NCBI RefSeq assembly: GCF_025567265.1
Contig: NZ_JAOQJW010000020.1
Span: 1-64,000, forward strand
Direction: 5' to 3'
Length of the DNA: 64,000 nt
DNA from: Dorea_A amylophila
GTDB taxonomy: Bacteria > Bacillota > Clostridia > Lachnospirales > Lachnospiraceae
The notes beneath the pieces were generated by a model. That model was not told where the DNA came from, made no database searches, and saw only the letters and a program-made list of their open reading frames with translations. The position numbers and the translations under genes were made by a program. Below are positions 54,074-62,692 of the stretch, piece after piece (position 1 is the stretch's first letter; each line of letters starts with the position of its first letter).

Positions 54074-54247
54074 AGATTCTGCTTGATGACCTTATGACAG
54101 GAGCGTGCCACGCACCTGTAAATAGCAGACAAAGAGAAGGTTTGTAAGGTGTAGCCGGTAGTTGATTGGCGAGGAAAAAACTTTTAAAAAGGGAGTCCTG
54201 ATTCAGGGCGTCCCTGCAGAAATGATAAATGAAGGGAGAATGACACC

Positions 54248-54475
54248 ATGAGAGAAGGAAGATTAGGTTACAACAGTTATAACAAAAGATATGGATTATT
54301 GTCATCAGACTTATGGATTGATCCAGGATTTCACTGCGGAGAATGTCTGGAAGTTCTAGTTGATGATCAGTGGGTAAAGACACGAATGGAAATGAATCTG
54401 GCGAGAGAATGGTATTTGGTTGGAACACCATATTGTGGAGATCTGGAGTATGTACGGGTAAGGATACCGGAATAA
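54248..54475 (+). CDS. DUF5348-like protein
   Basis: A 75-residue protein starting REGRLGYNSYNKRYGLLSSD and ending in ELEYVRVRIPE-like sequence, matching the DUF5348 family found on mobile elements. GAAGGGAG lies upstream. Function unknown. Confidence 0.75.
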   Translation: MREGRLGYNSYNKRYGLLSSDLWIDPGFHCGECLEVLVDDQWVKTRMEMNLAREWYLVGTPYCGDLEYVRVRIPE

Positions 54476-54787
54476 AGCAGAAAGGAAGAGTAATAGTCGG
54501 TTTGTTGTTAGTGAAAAAAATAAGCCCGGATACGGGCAGAAAAAGAGGGCGGATACGCCCAAAATGAAAAGCGAAAGCCAAGTTGTGGTAGATGTAAGAA
54601 GCATCTCACAAAGCCCTCGGCGTTTGAGAGCGAAATACACCCATCGCACAAATTAAAGATTTGTACTCAGGATATTTCGCCCTGCCGGGAGCTGTTCCGC
54701 CGACAGGCGGATAGTTCGTAAACGGATGCCGATGCATCCGCTCACAAATGATATGGCAGAATTTATTTTGCCGAAGACAAGGAGGGA
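54476..54787. other. Candidate oriT region upstream of relaxase
   Basis: This 312-nt non-coding stretch has several hairpins: GCCCGGATACGGGC (54524-54537), GGGCGGATACGCCC (54547-54560) and CGGATGCCGATGCATCCG (about 54723-54740). Its position immediately before MobA/MobL makes it the probable nick region. The nick site is not identified. Confidence 0.55.
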
Positions 54788-56329
54788 GTGCCTATCGGAA
54801 GAAATTCATTTATTCAAATGACAAAACTAAGCAATGTAAAAGGCAGAATCACTTATATATCCAGTCATGCAAAACAGGAAAACCTCTATGCAGTTTATGA
54901 AACCACAGAACGGAAATTTTGGCGGGAACTTGCAAAATGTAATCAGGAAGAATTTGTAAAAAACGGGACAGAAGGAAAATGTATTGAGGCAAGAGAATTG
55001 ATTATTGCTTTGCCAGAGAGTTTTACAGAATATCAGCCAGACAGATTGTTGCAACTTTTTACAAATCATTTTAAACAGAATTATGGAACAGAGTGTATTG
55101 CTGCTTTGCACCACAATAAAAGAAAGACTAATTATCACATTCATTTGATATTTGCAGAACGGAAGTTATTGGATGAACCAATCATTAAGATTGCCAGTAG
55201 AAATATGTTTTATGATGAACATGGAAAACATGTCCGAACCAAGAGAGAAGTATTAGGAGAAGATGGCGAGATCCGAGAAGGCTGCAGTGTTGTGAAGAAA
55301 GGAGAAGTCTATGAGAAGAAGCTGTTTACTGCGAAAGATGAACGCTTCAAGAGCAATTCATTTCTGGATGAGGTAAAGCATTCTTATACAGATTTAATCA
55401 ATATTTATGTGCAGGACGAGAAACAGAAACTACAGGTATTTGAGCGTGGTGGCGTGTATCTTGCAACAAAGAAAATTGGAAAGAACAATCCGAAGGCACA
55501 GGAAATAGAAGAGGATAACCAAAAACGCTGGGAATGGAACAGAGCTGTTGATATGGCATTGATTAGTGGAGTGCCAGAACCGAAGATAATGGAAGTGAAG
55601 CGGAAAGAAATCACGGAGCCAATCAGGAAATCAATTGCCCGTCGTGGAAACAGACTACGATTATTTTCCAGAGTTGTAACAGTGGCTGTTGAGGCATTGG
55701 AGTTTTTAATAGCAAGTGTGCTGTTTAAGAAACCCAGGGAAGTATCGGAACAGACAAACGTGGCACAGGCAGGAACAACGGAACCTGAGCAAACAGAGAG
55801 GATTGCAGAAAATATCGTACCAGAAAGTGTGAAGATAAAAGAAGAAAAGGCAGAACCGAAGCAGCCAGAAATGACGAGGCTTGCATCGAAGTATCCGAAA
55901 TTTTTCAAAGTTAAGAAAGAACTGGACGAACAAAATACTGCAATTCAACAGAAACAAAAACAGCTTTCTGCAAAGAAAAAAGAACTGTCAGAAGTCAAGG
56001 GATGGTTTAAAGGAAGAAAGAAAAAAGAATTGCAGAAAGAAATTGATGAACTGAAAAGTCAGATCAGAGATATGAAAGATTATCTTCCAATGATTGTGCA
56101 GAAAATCGGATATGGAAGTGTACAGGAATTTTTAAAAGATTTTAAGGTTTCTCAAACTGAGTATAGCCAGTATCGAAATGCAATAGAAAAATGGAAGAAA
56201 GAAACTGGCAAAGAGCCAATAGCACGTGGTATTAGAGCAAAGCTGGCAGAAAAGAAACAAGAAATACAGAATGAACAGAAAAATAAACCGCATACCCGTA
56301 GTCAGAACAAAGATCGGGGAGCAAGATAG
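54788..56329 (+). CDS. MobA/MobL-family relaxase
   Basis: A 513-residue relaxase. The N-terminal transesterase domain (1-210) carries the metal-binding His cluster in LHHNKRKTNYHIHLIF. The start reads MPIGRNSFIQMTKLSNVKGR. The C-terminal half is a charged coiled coil (about 350-500). GTG start with AAGGAGG very close (two-base gap). It nicks oriT and leads strand transfer using another element's conjugation machinery. Confidence 0.88.
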   Translation: MPIGRNSFIQMTKLSNVKGRITYISSHAKQENLYAVYETTERKFWRELAKCNQEEFVKNGTEGKCIEARELIIALPESFTEYQPDRLLQLFTNHFKQNYGTECIAALHHNKRKTNYHIHLIFAERKLLDEPIIKIASRNMFYDEHGKHVRTKREVLGEDGEIREGCSVVKKGEVYEKKLFTAKDERFKSNSFLDEVKHSYTDLINIYVQDEKQKLQVFERGGVYLATKKIGKNNPKAQEIEEDNQKRWEWNRAVDMALISGVPEPKIMEVKRKEITEPIRKSIARRGNRLRLFSRVVTVAVEALEFLIASVLFKKPREVSEQTNVAQAGTTEPEQTERIAENIVPESVKIKEEKAEPKQPEMTRLASKYPKFFKVKKELDEQNTAIQQKQKQLSAKKKELSEVKGWFKGRKKKELQKEIDELKSQIRDMKDYLPMIVQKIGYGSVQEFLKDFKVSQTEYSQYRNAIEKWKKETGKEPIARGIRAKLAEKKQEIQNEQKNKPHTRSQNKDRGAR

Positions 56330-56341
56330 GAGTGTAATCAG

Positions 56342-56494
56342 ATGATGGACAGACTGGTGGAGCAGATGAAAGAAAAGCAGGGAGTGACAGAAGAACTGAA
56401 GATGCAGGATCAGATGGTATGGGTTGGGAAAATGAATAATATCCGGGCATGTGCGGAGGAGATTGTGCTAATGAATGTTGTATATATGAACTAG
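56342..56494 (+). pseudogene. TnpV C-terminal remnant
   Basis: A 50-codon ORF, MMDRLVEQMKEKQGVTEELK and WVGKMNNIRACAEEIV, matching the C-terminal end of TnpV proteins of Tn4451-type transposons. The N-terminal half is missing. It marks the junction between mobilization genes and the defence cargo. Confidence 0.65.
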
Positions 56495-56641
56495 AATGAT
56501 GTCAGGGAAGGAATAGATTCCTTCCCATTAAATTCCCATTAAATACTATTAAATCATAGAACATATGGTTGCTTTTTGGGAGGAAATGAGTTAAACTAAG
56601 AATAGTTTTATTATGCAAGATATATAGGCCTGGAGGATAAG

Positions 56642-56827
56642 ATGAGTGATTTAATAGATAAATGGTGTAGTTTAGAGGAAACTGCAGAATATTTGGGTGT
56701 GACAAAAGATACAATCAGAAATTGGATTAAAAAAACAGATATACCGGCGCACAAAATTGGAAGATTATGGAAATTTAAATTAACCGAAGTAGACGAGTGG
56801 GTAAAAAGTGGTAAAAGTGCATTGTAA
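56642..56827 (+). CDS. HTH/excisionase-type protein heading the defence cluster
   Basis: A 61-residue MerR/excisionase-type helix-turn-helix (CSLEETAEYLGVTKDTIRNWIKK, then IGRLWKFKLTEVDEWVKSG). GGAGGAT lies upstream of the ATG. It lies 27 nt before the Type IIG-like gene, shares its low GC, and is unlike the island's Xis at 50987. It is probably a controller of the cluster. Confidence 0.8.
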   Translation: MSDLIDKWCSLEETAEYLGVTKDTIRNWIKKTDIPAHKIGRLWKFKLTEVDEWVKSGKSAL

Positions 56828-56854
56828 TTTTAACGATAAGTGGGGAATGTAAAT

Positions 56855-59836
56855 ATGAATAATAAAGAAAGATTATCAAGACTAATAGCCCAGTATCAAA
56901 AAAATATGGAGTTTTATAGAAATGCAAGAGAGTTTAATGAACAAGATTGTAGAGATGAATTTATAAGTCCATTATTAGAGAGCTTTGGTTGGGATGTACA
57001 TAATGAAAAAGGAACGTCTCCGCAATATAAAGAAGTCGTTGTGGAAAAATTTTCAAACAGTGGAGATAGACCAGACTATACATTAACCTTAAATGGTGTA
57101 TCAAAAATCTTTGTAGAAGCCAAGAAACCGGCAGTAAATATAAAAGAAGAACAAGAACCGGCTATTCAGACAAGACGTTATGGATGGAATGCAAAACATA
57201 AATTGTCCATATTAACAAATTTTGAGGATATGATGATTTATGATGTTACAAATAAGCCACAGGATGGAGATTCTGCGACGGTATCGTTGTATCGAAAATA
57301 TCACTATTTAGAATATTTAAAGAAGTATGAAGAAATATATGAGTTGATTTCAAGAGAAAGTGTTTATACTGGAAAATATGATAAATATGTTGAGGATAAA
57401 TTTCCAAACGAAGAACGATATTCAACAGAAGTAGATGAAGTCTTCTTAAAGCAAATTAATGAATGGAGACTTGAAATTGGTGATTACTTGTATCGTACAG
57501 ATAATACATACAAAGATACAGATGTTTTGAATGATGTAGTGCAAGAATTTATAAATCAAATTATCTTTTTACGAATTTGTGAAGACAGAAATCTGCCATT
57601 ATATCAAAGTTTAAAAGAAACTGCACGGAATAAAGTAGAGTTGCAGAGGGCATTAACAAAAGTTTTTAAAGAAGTTGATAAAAAATATAATTCTAAGCTA
57701 TTTGCGGGCGATAATATTATTTTTGATTTGAATAATGATATTATTTTTAATATGATTCTTTCACTATATTATCCGAAGACTCCATATATGTTTAACATTA
57801 TTGAGCCAGGAATTTTAGGAAAAATATATGAGAGTTTTCTTACAGAAAGTCTTGTTGAAAGAGATGACCATATAATATTGGCTGCGAAGAAAGAGTATAA
57901 ATATCGTTCAGTGGTATCGACACCTGTCGAAATTGTAAAATATATGGTAAAAAATACATTAGCTCCAATTTGTGAGAAAAAAACGCCAGAAGAAATAAAA
58001 GATATTCAAATTGCAGATATCGCTTGTGGATCGGGAATATTTTTAGAGGAGGCATATCAATTTTTGGTTGATTATTGTACAGAATGGTATATGCAGCACG
58101 ATTCAAAACATTTATTAGAGTTGAGTAATGGAAAAAAGAAATTGCCATTAACTGATAAAAAGGATATTTTAACGAGATGTATTTATGGCGTAGATATTGA
58201 TGTTCATGCTGTTGAAGTTAGCAAATTTTCTTTATTAATAAAGTTAATAGAAGATGAAACACCAGCATCTGTGAAAGAATGCGTTCCGATTTTACCAGAT
58301 TTAAGTTCTAATATAAAAAATGGGAATTCATTGATTTGCAGAGAAGATATATCTGGAAAAGATATATCAATAGAGGCATTGTGCAATATAAAACCGTTTG
58401 AATGGAGCATGATCAATAGCGGATCAAGATTTGACGCTATTATTGGTAATCCACCATATGTAAAAACAGAAGATATTCATACCTTAGAGACAGAAGCAGA
58501 ATTTGCAGTTTATAAGAAGAAATATAAAAGTGCATATAAACAATTTGATAAATATTTTTTATTTCTTGAAGAAGCGTTTAATCTTTTAAAAGAAAATGGT
58601 CAAATGTGTTATATCGTGCCGAATAAATTTTATAAAATAGGAGCAGGACAAGAACTGCGTCGGATAATATCTAAACATGTATCTAAATTAGATGATTTTG
58701 GAGATATGCAACTTTTCCCTGATAAGACTATTTATAGTTGCATAATTACGTTATGCAAAGAAAGCAGTAAGCAGATGGAATATACAAATGTTACTTCGTT
58801 AATTGATCTGTGGACTGGAGAAGAACAGGAAAGTATTAGGATAAAGAATGAATTATTAGATGAAAATCCGTGGAGATTAACTGCAGATATTAAATTCATG
58901 AAAATGATTGCAACGGTAGAAGAAAATGGGAAACCATTAGGTGAAATAGTAAATATTTTTAATGGAATACAAACAAGTGCAGAAAGACCTAAACCGGTAT
59001 ATTGGTTTAGTAAAGATGAAATTGTTTCAGAAAAAGAAGACGAAATAATTGTTGATAAGTTTGAAAAAAGATACCATATAGAAAAGCGTATTTTGAAGCC
59101 TTTCTTTAAACCAACTAAGGCTGATGAAAAAGGAATGGGTACATATTCATTGTTAAAAACGGATAAGCATATTATTTTTCCATATAATGCAGATGGTAGC
59201 TTGATCAACGTTGAGATTATGAAAAAAGAGTATCCTGGAACATATCAATACCTACAGGACTGTTATGACTTGTTAGTTCCTAAATGTTTAAATGGTGGAA
59301 AAGGTCGTGACATAAAGAATGCAACAGCCGATACTTGGTATCAATATGGAAGAACACAGGCTTTGACTGCATTTGTAAATACTCCTAAGTTAATTGTTAG
59401 AATTTTAAGTAAAGAACCAATGTATGCATATGATGAAAATGATATGCTCATTGCTTCTGGTGGTACAGCGGGATATTGTGCAATAGCAAAGCTGCCTGAT
59501 TCAAAATATGATTTAAGGTATATACAAGCATGGTTGAATCATCCATATACAGAAAAACTATTTCAAATTATGGGAAGTGATTTTGAAGGGGGATTTACAG
59601 CGAGAGGAACGTACCTATTAAAGAAAATACCTTTTGTCGAATTAGATCTTGATGATGAAAAGCAAAAAGCGTTATATGAATCAGTGCTCATTTCAACAAA
59701 GAAAATAAATGAGTTGAATATTGCATTAGAACAGAAAAAAGATAAAGCATCTATTAGTGTAATAGAAACTGAAAAGAAAAATTTAAGCAAACAAATTGAA
59801 GATAGTATTACAAAAATTTATAATTTGCAATTTTAG
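56855..59836 (+). CDS. Type IIG-like restriction-modification protein (Eco57I/TaqI class)
   Basis: A fused protein of about 993 residues. The N-terminal PD-(D/E)xK-like nuclease has RPDYTL (Asp74) and VEAKKP (Glu88, Lys90). The helical linker follows. The N6-adenine methylase domain shows IADIACGSGIF (motif I, near 386) and GNPPYV (motif IV, near 531). The C-terminal third is a TaqI-type specificity domain. ATG 56855 has GGGGAA upstream; an in-frame GTG lies 15 nt earlier. It is followed 8 nt later by a second methylase. Confidence 0.87.
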   Translation: MNNKERLSRLIAQYQKNMEFYRNAREFNEQDCRDEFISPLLESFGWDVHNEKGTSPQYKEVVVEKFSNSGDRPDYTLTLNGVSKIFVEAKKPAVNIKEEQEPAIQTRRYGWNAKHKLSILTNFEDMMIYDVTNKPQDGDSATVSLYRKYHYLEYLKKYEEIYELISRESVYTGKYDKYVEDKFPNEERYSTEVDEVFLKQINEWRLEIGDYLYRTDNTYKDTDVLNDVVQEFINQIIFLRICEDRNLPLYQSLKETARNKVELQRALTKVFKEVDKKYNSKLFAGDNIIFDLNNDIIFNMILSLYYPKTPYMFNIIEPGILGKIYESFLTESLVERDDHIILAAKKEYKYRSVVSTPVEIVKYMVKNTLAPICEKKTPEEIKDIQIADIACGSGIFLEEAYQFLVDYCTEWYMQHDSKHLLELSNGKKKLPLTDKKDILTRCIYGVDIDVHAVEVSKFSLLIKLIEDETPASVKECVPILPDLSSNIKNGNSLICREDISGKDISIEALCNIKPFEWSMINSGSRFDAIIGNPPYVKTEDIHTLETEAEFAVYKKKYKSAYKQFDKYFLFLEEAFNLLKENGQMCYIVPNKFYKIGAGQELRRIISKHVSKLDDFGDMQLFPDKTIYSCIITLCKESSKQMEYTNVTSLIDLWTGEEQESIRIKNELLDENPWRLTADIKFMKMIATVEENGKPLGEIVNIFNGIQTSAERPKPVYWFSKDEIVSEKEDEIIVDKFEKRYHIEKRILKPFFKPTKADEKGMGTYSLLKTDKHIIFPYNADGSLINVEIMKKEYPGTYQYLQDCYDLLVPKCLNGGKGRDIKNATADTWYQYGRTQALTAFVNTPKLIVRILSKEPMYAYDENDMLIASGGTAGYCAIAKLPDSKYDLRYIQAWLNHPYTEKLFQIMGSDFEGGFTARGTYLLKKIPFVELDLDDEKQKALYESVLISTKKINELNIALEQKKDKASISVIETEKKNLSKQIEDSITKIYNLQF

Positions 59837-59844
59837 GTGAGAGA

Positions 59845-61473
59845 ATGATATTAAAAGAAGATAGTACAGAACAGAAATTAAGAGGTGCTTATTATACACC
59901 ACTAAAATTGGCAGAAAAAATGGTGGATTTTTTTAAGAAGGAAGCATCTATTAAATCAATATTAGAACCCAGTTGCGGAGATGGGGTGTTTGTAGATGCA
60001 TTAGTTGAAACTCAGTTCTTGACTCAAAATAGAAAAGTAACTGCAATAGAAATCGAAAAAAATGAAGCCCAAAAAGTGGCTGAGAAGCTAAAAAATAATC
60101 CAAATGTATCTGTTGTGAATAGAGATTTTTTTGAGTTTTATCAAAAATATAAGGATATAAATAAGTATGACTTGATACTTGGAAATCCACCGTATATACG
60201 TTATCAATATCTTGAAGAAAAGCAAAGAATGGAAATGGCTGAAATATTAACAAGCCATGGAATGAAAGCCAATAAGCTGATAAACACATGGGTTGGATTC
60301 ATGGTTGCTTGCGTTCATATGTTGAGTGATAATGGGAAAATTGCGTTTGTAATTCCAGCGGAAATTTTACAGGTTGCGTATGCGGAAGATTTAAGATTGT
60401 TTTTGTCTAACAAGTTATCCAAAATAACATTATTAACATTTGAAGAATTGGTTTTCCCTGGCATTGAACAAGAAGTGGTAGTTTTTATTGGAGAAAAAGG
60501 AGATTCAGAAAAAGGCATAAGGATCATAGAATTAAATAACCTTGATGATTTAGAAAATCTTAATATATATGCGAATGGTTTTCAGAAACTTAGCCATGTG
60601 CATGAAAAGTGGACAAAATACTTTACAACAGAGCAAGAAAATCAACTGATTTTAGATTTGAAAAATGATGATAGATTTCAAACACTGTCTGAAACCGGTA
60701 TTATTAATGTGGGGATTACAACAGGAAATAATAAGTACTTTTCAGTAAATAAAAAAATGGTTGAAGTATATGATTTAACTAATGTTGTTCGACCATTGAT
60801 AGGAAGAAGTTCTCATGCACATAGTGTTTTCTTTAAATATGAGGACTGGAAGAAAAATGTTGATCAGGGAAAAGCGGCTTATTTGATTGATTTTCCAGAT
60901 ACTCCAATAGAAAAATATAGTCAAGGACAAAAAAAATATATTGAACTTGGCGAGAAGAATGGTGATAACACGGGATATAAATGTAAAATTAGAGAGAAAT
61001 GGTATCAAATACCATCTGTATGGGTGCCAGATGCTTTTTTCCTTCGTAGAAATAATCTATATCCCAAATTCGTGTTGAATTGTTGCGATGCTGTTTCTAC
61101 AGATACTATGCATAGGATAAAATTTAATAATGATATTGAGCCAGAGAGAATAGTTTTATCGTACTATAATAGTATTTCTTTTGCTTTTACGGAAATCTGT
61201 GGACGTAGTTATGGTGGCGGGGTATTAGAAATATTGCCGGGAGAAGTAGGAAATGTATTGGTTCCTATTTTGGATTGTGTTCCAATTGAAAAGGTTAAGG
61301 AAATATTATATCAGGTAGATGAAATTGTGCGTAATGGAGAGAATATCGAGAAGGCTTTGGATCTTGTAGATAATAGTATTTTAGGCGAGTATTTGCATGT
61401 TAATGAGAAGACTTGTTCTATGGCAAGGGGAATATGGAAGAAGATGCAGCATAGGAGATTAAAAAGAGGATAA
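59845..61473 (+). CDS. N6-adenine DNA methyltransferase (Eco57I/TaqI-like)
   Basis: A 542-residue methylase. Motif X-like RGAYYTPLKLAEKM, motif I EPSCGDGVF (41-49) and NPPY (114-117, in LGNPPYIRY) are intact. The C-terminal half resembles the TaqI-class recognition domain. No nuclease motif is visible. AGGTGAGAG precedes the ATG. It is probably the second methylase of an asymmetric recognition site or the protective modification of the nuclease/HerA pair. Confidence 0.87.
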   Translation: MILKEDSTEQKLRGAYYTPLKLAEKMVDFFKKEASIKSILEPSCGDGVFVDALVETQFLTQNRKVTAIEIEKNEAQKVAEKLKNNPNVSVVNRDFFEFYQKYKDINKYDLILGNPPYIRYQYLEEKQRMEMAEILTSHGMKANKLINTWVGFMVACVHMLSDNGKIAFVIPAEILQVAYAEDLRLFLSNKLSKITLLTFEELVFPGIEQEVVVFIGEKGDSEKGIRIIELNNLDDLENLNIYANGFQKLSHVHEKWTKYFTTEQENQLILDLKNDDRFQTLSETGIINVGITTGNNKYFSVNKKMVEVYDLTNVVRPLIGRSSHAHSVFFKYEDWKKNVDQGKAAYLIDFPDTPIEKYSQGQKKYIELGEKNGDNTGYKCKIREKWYQIPSVWVPDAFFLRRNNLYPKFVLNCCDAVSTDTMHRIKFNNDIEPERIVLSYYNSISFAFTEICGRSYGGGVLEILPGEVGNVLVPILDCVPIEKVKEILYQVDEIVRNGENIEKALDLVDNSILGEYLHVNEKTCSMARGIWKKMQHRRLKRG

Positions 61474-61478
61474 AGTAT

Positions 61479-62681
61479 ATGGCAAGAAGCAGGGATGCGG
61501 TAGATACAATAAAAGGATATTATTATCAGTTTGACTATTTTATTTTTCAATTAATAAGTTTAGTAAATGAAGCAGATACTGTGACAATAGAGGGAATAGA
61601 AGACGTTGATATTCTTGAAGAAAAAGAAATGGTTGCCGTACAGTGTAAGTATTATGCGAAAACAGAATATAATCATTCGGTTATTGCAAAACCAATTAGA
61701 CTTATGCTTAAAGATTATGTCAATAGAACTCCAGAAAAAAGAAAAATACGATATAAACTGTATGGCAAATATCAATCGGGGCAAGAAAAATATCCAGGAA
61801 TGTTAACTGTAGAATTTGCAAAAAAGAATTTGTTTACATATACTGAAAAGAAAGTGGTACATGTGTTACATGAAGAACTAAACTTAACTGATAAAGATAT
61901 AGAGGAGTTCTTGGATAAGGTAGATGTTGATATTAATGCAGAAGATTATCAAGAACAGCAGGATAAAGTAATAAGTGGTTTAGAAGAGATTTTTAGATGT
62001 GATAGATTTGAGGCAGAATATTACTATTATAATAATGCTCTTAGATTAGTTAAAGAAATAGCTGTACAACAGGAAATGTGTGAGAGAATTGTAAGCAAAA
62101 GAAAGTTTTTGGACAAAATTAACAATAAAAAAATGTTGTTTGATAAATGGTATTTACAGTTCAAGGGAATACGAGAGTATTGTGCAGATATACGGAAACA
62201 ATATTTTTCACAAAGAAATGTGTCTCCATATGAAAGATTTTTTTTGGTTGAATGTGATACGACGATAAATGATGCACAAATTGTTTCACTGATTGCAAAG
62301 ATATCCAAAAATTGGAGTAAATTATCCAGCAGGGAAATAAAACCATTTTGTCCCTATGTTTATTTGAATGGAATTAGTCAAGAACGATTAGTAGGTGTGA
62401 AGAAAAAATTACAACATGAAGATATACGGTTATGGGATGGACATGATTTTTTAGGAGCAGAATTTATGGTTGATTCTATTATACGGAGAGCAAATTACGT
62501 AAATGATATAAAGGTAAAAATAATTAACCATATTGAAAATTTGGATGATATTTTAGAAAAAGCAACAGGAACTAAAATGATTTATCAATTCTATTTGAAA
62601 GAACCATTTTATGAAAGTAATCAAAATCTTTGTTATGGAATACAAATTTCTAAAACAGAAGATATTAATATGATGATTTAG
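61479..62681 (+). CDS. DUF4297/Cap4-like nuclease
   Basis: A 400-residue protein. The N-terminal domain shows IKGYYYQFDYFIFQL, then GIEDVDI (Asp42 or Asp44) and VAVQCKYY (Gln55, Lys57), a PD-(D/E)xK variant with QxK as in Mrr nucleases. The C-terminal ~250 residues are unassigned. The gene starts 5 nt after the methylase and ends 11 nt before HerA. Nuclease-HerA pairs are a known antiphage arrangement, such as DUF4297-HerA. Confidence 0.8.
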   Translation: MARSRDAVDTIKGYYYQFDYFIFQLISLVNEADTVTIEGIEDVDILEEKEMVAVQCKYYAKTEYNHSVIAKPIRLMLKDYVNRTPEKRKIRYKLYGKYQSGQEKYPGMLTVEFAKKNLFTYTEKKVVHVLHEELNLTDKDIEEFLDKVDVDINAEDYQEQQDKVISGLEEIFRCDRFEAEYYYYNNALRLVKEIAVQQEMCERIVSKRKFLDKINNKKMLFDKWYLQFKGIREYCADIRKQYFSQRNVSPYERFFLVECDTTINDAQIVSLIAKISKNWSKLSSREIKPFCPYVYLNGISQERLVGVKKKLQHEDIRLWDGHDFLGAEFMVDSIIRRANYVNDIKVKIINHIENLDDILEKATGTKMIYQFYLKEPFYESNQNLCYGIQISKTEDINMMI

Positions 62682-62692
62682 GGGAAAGAACG

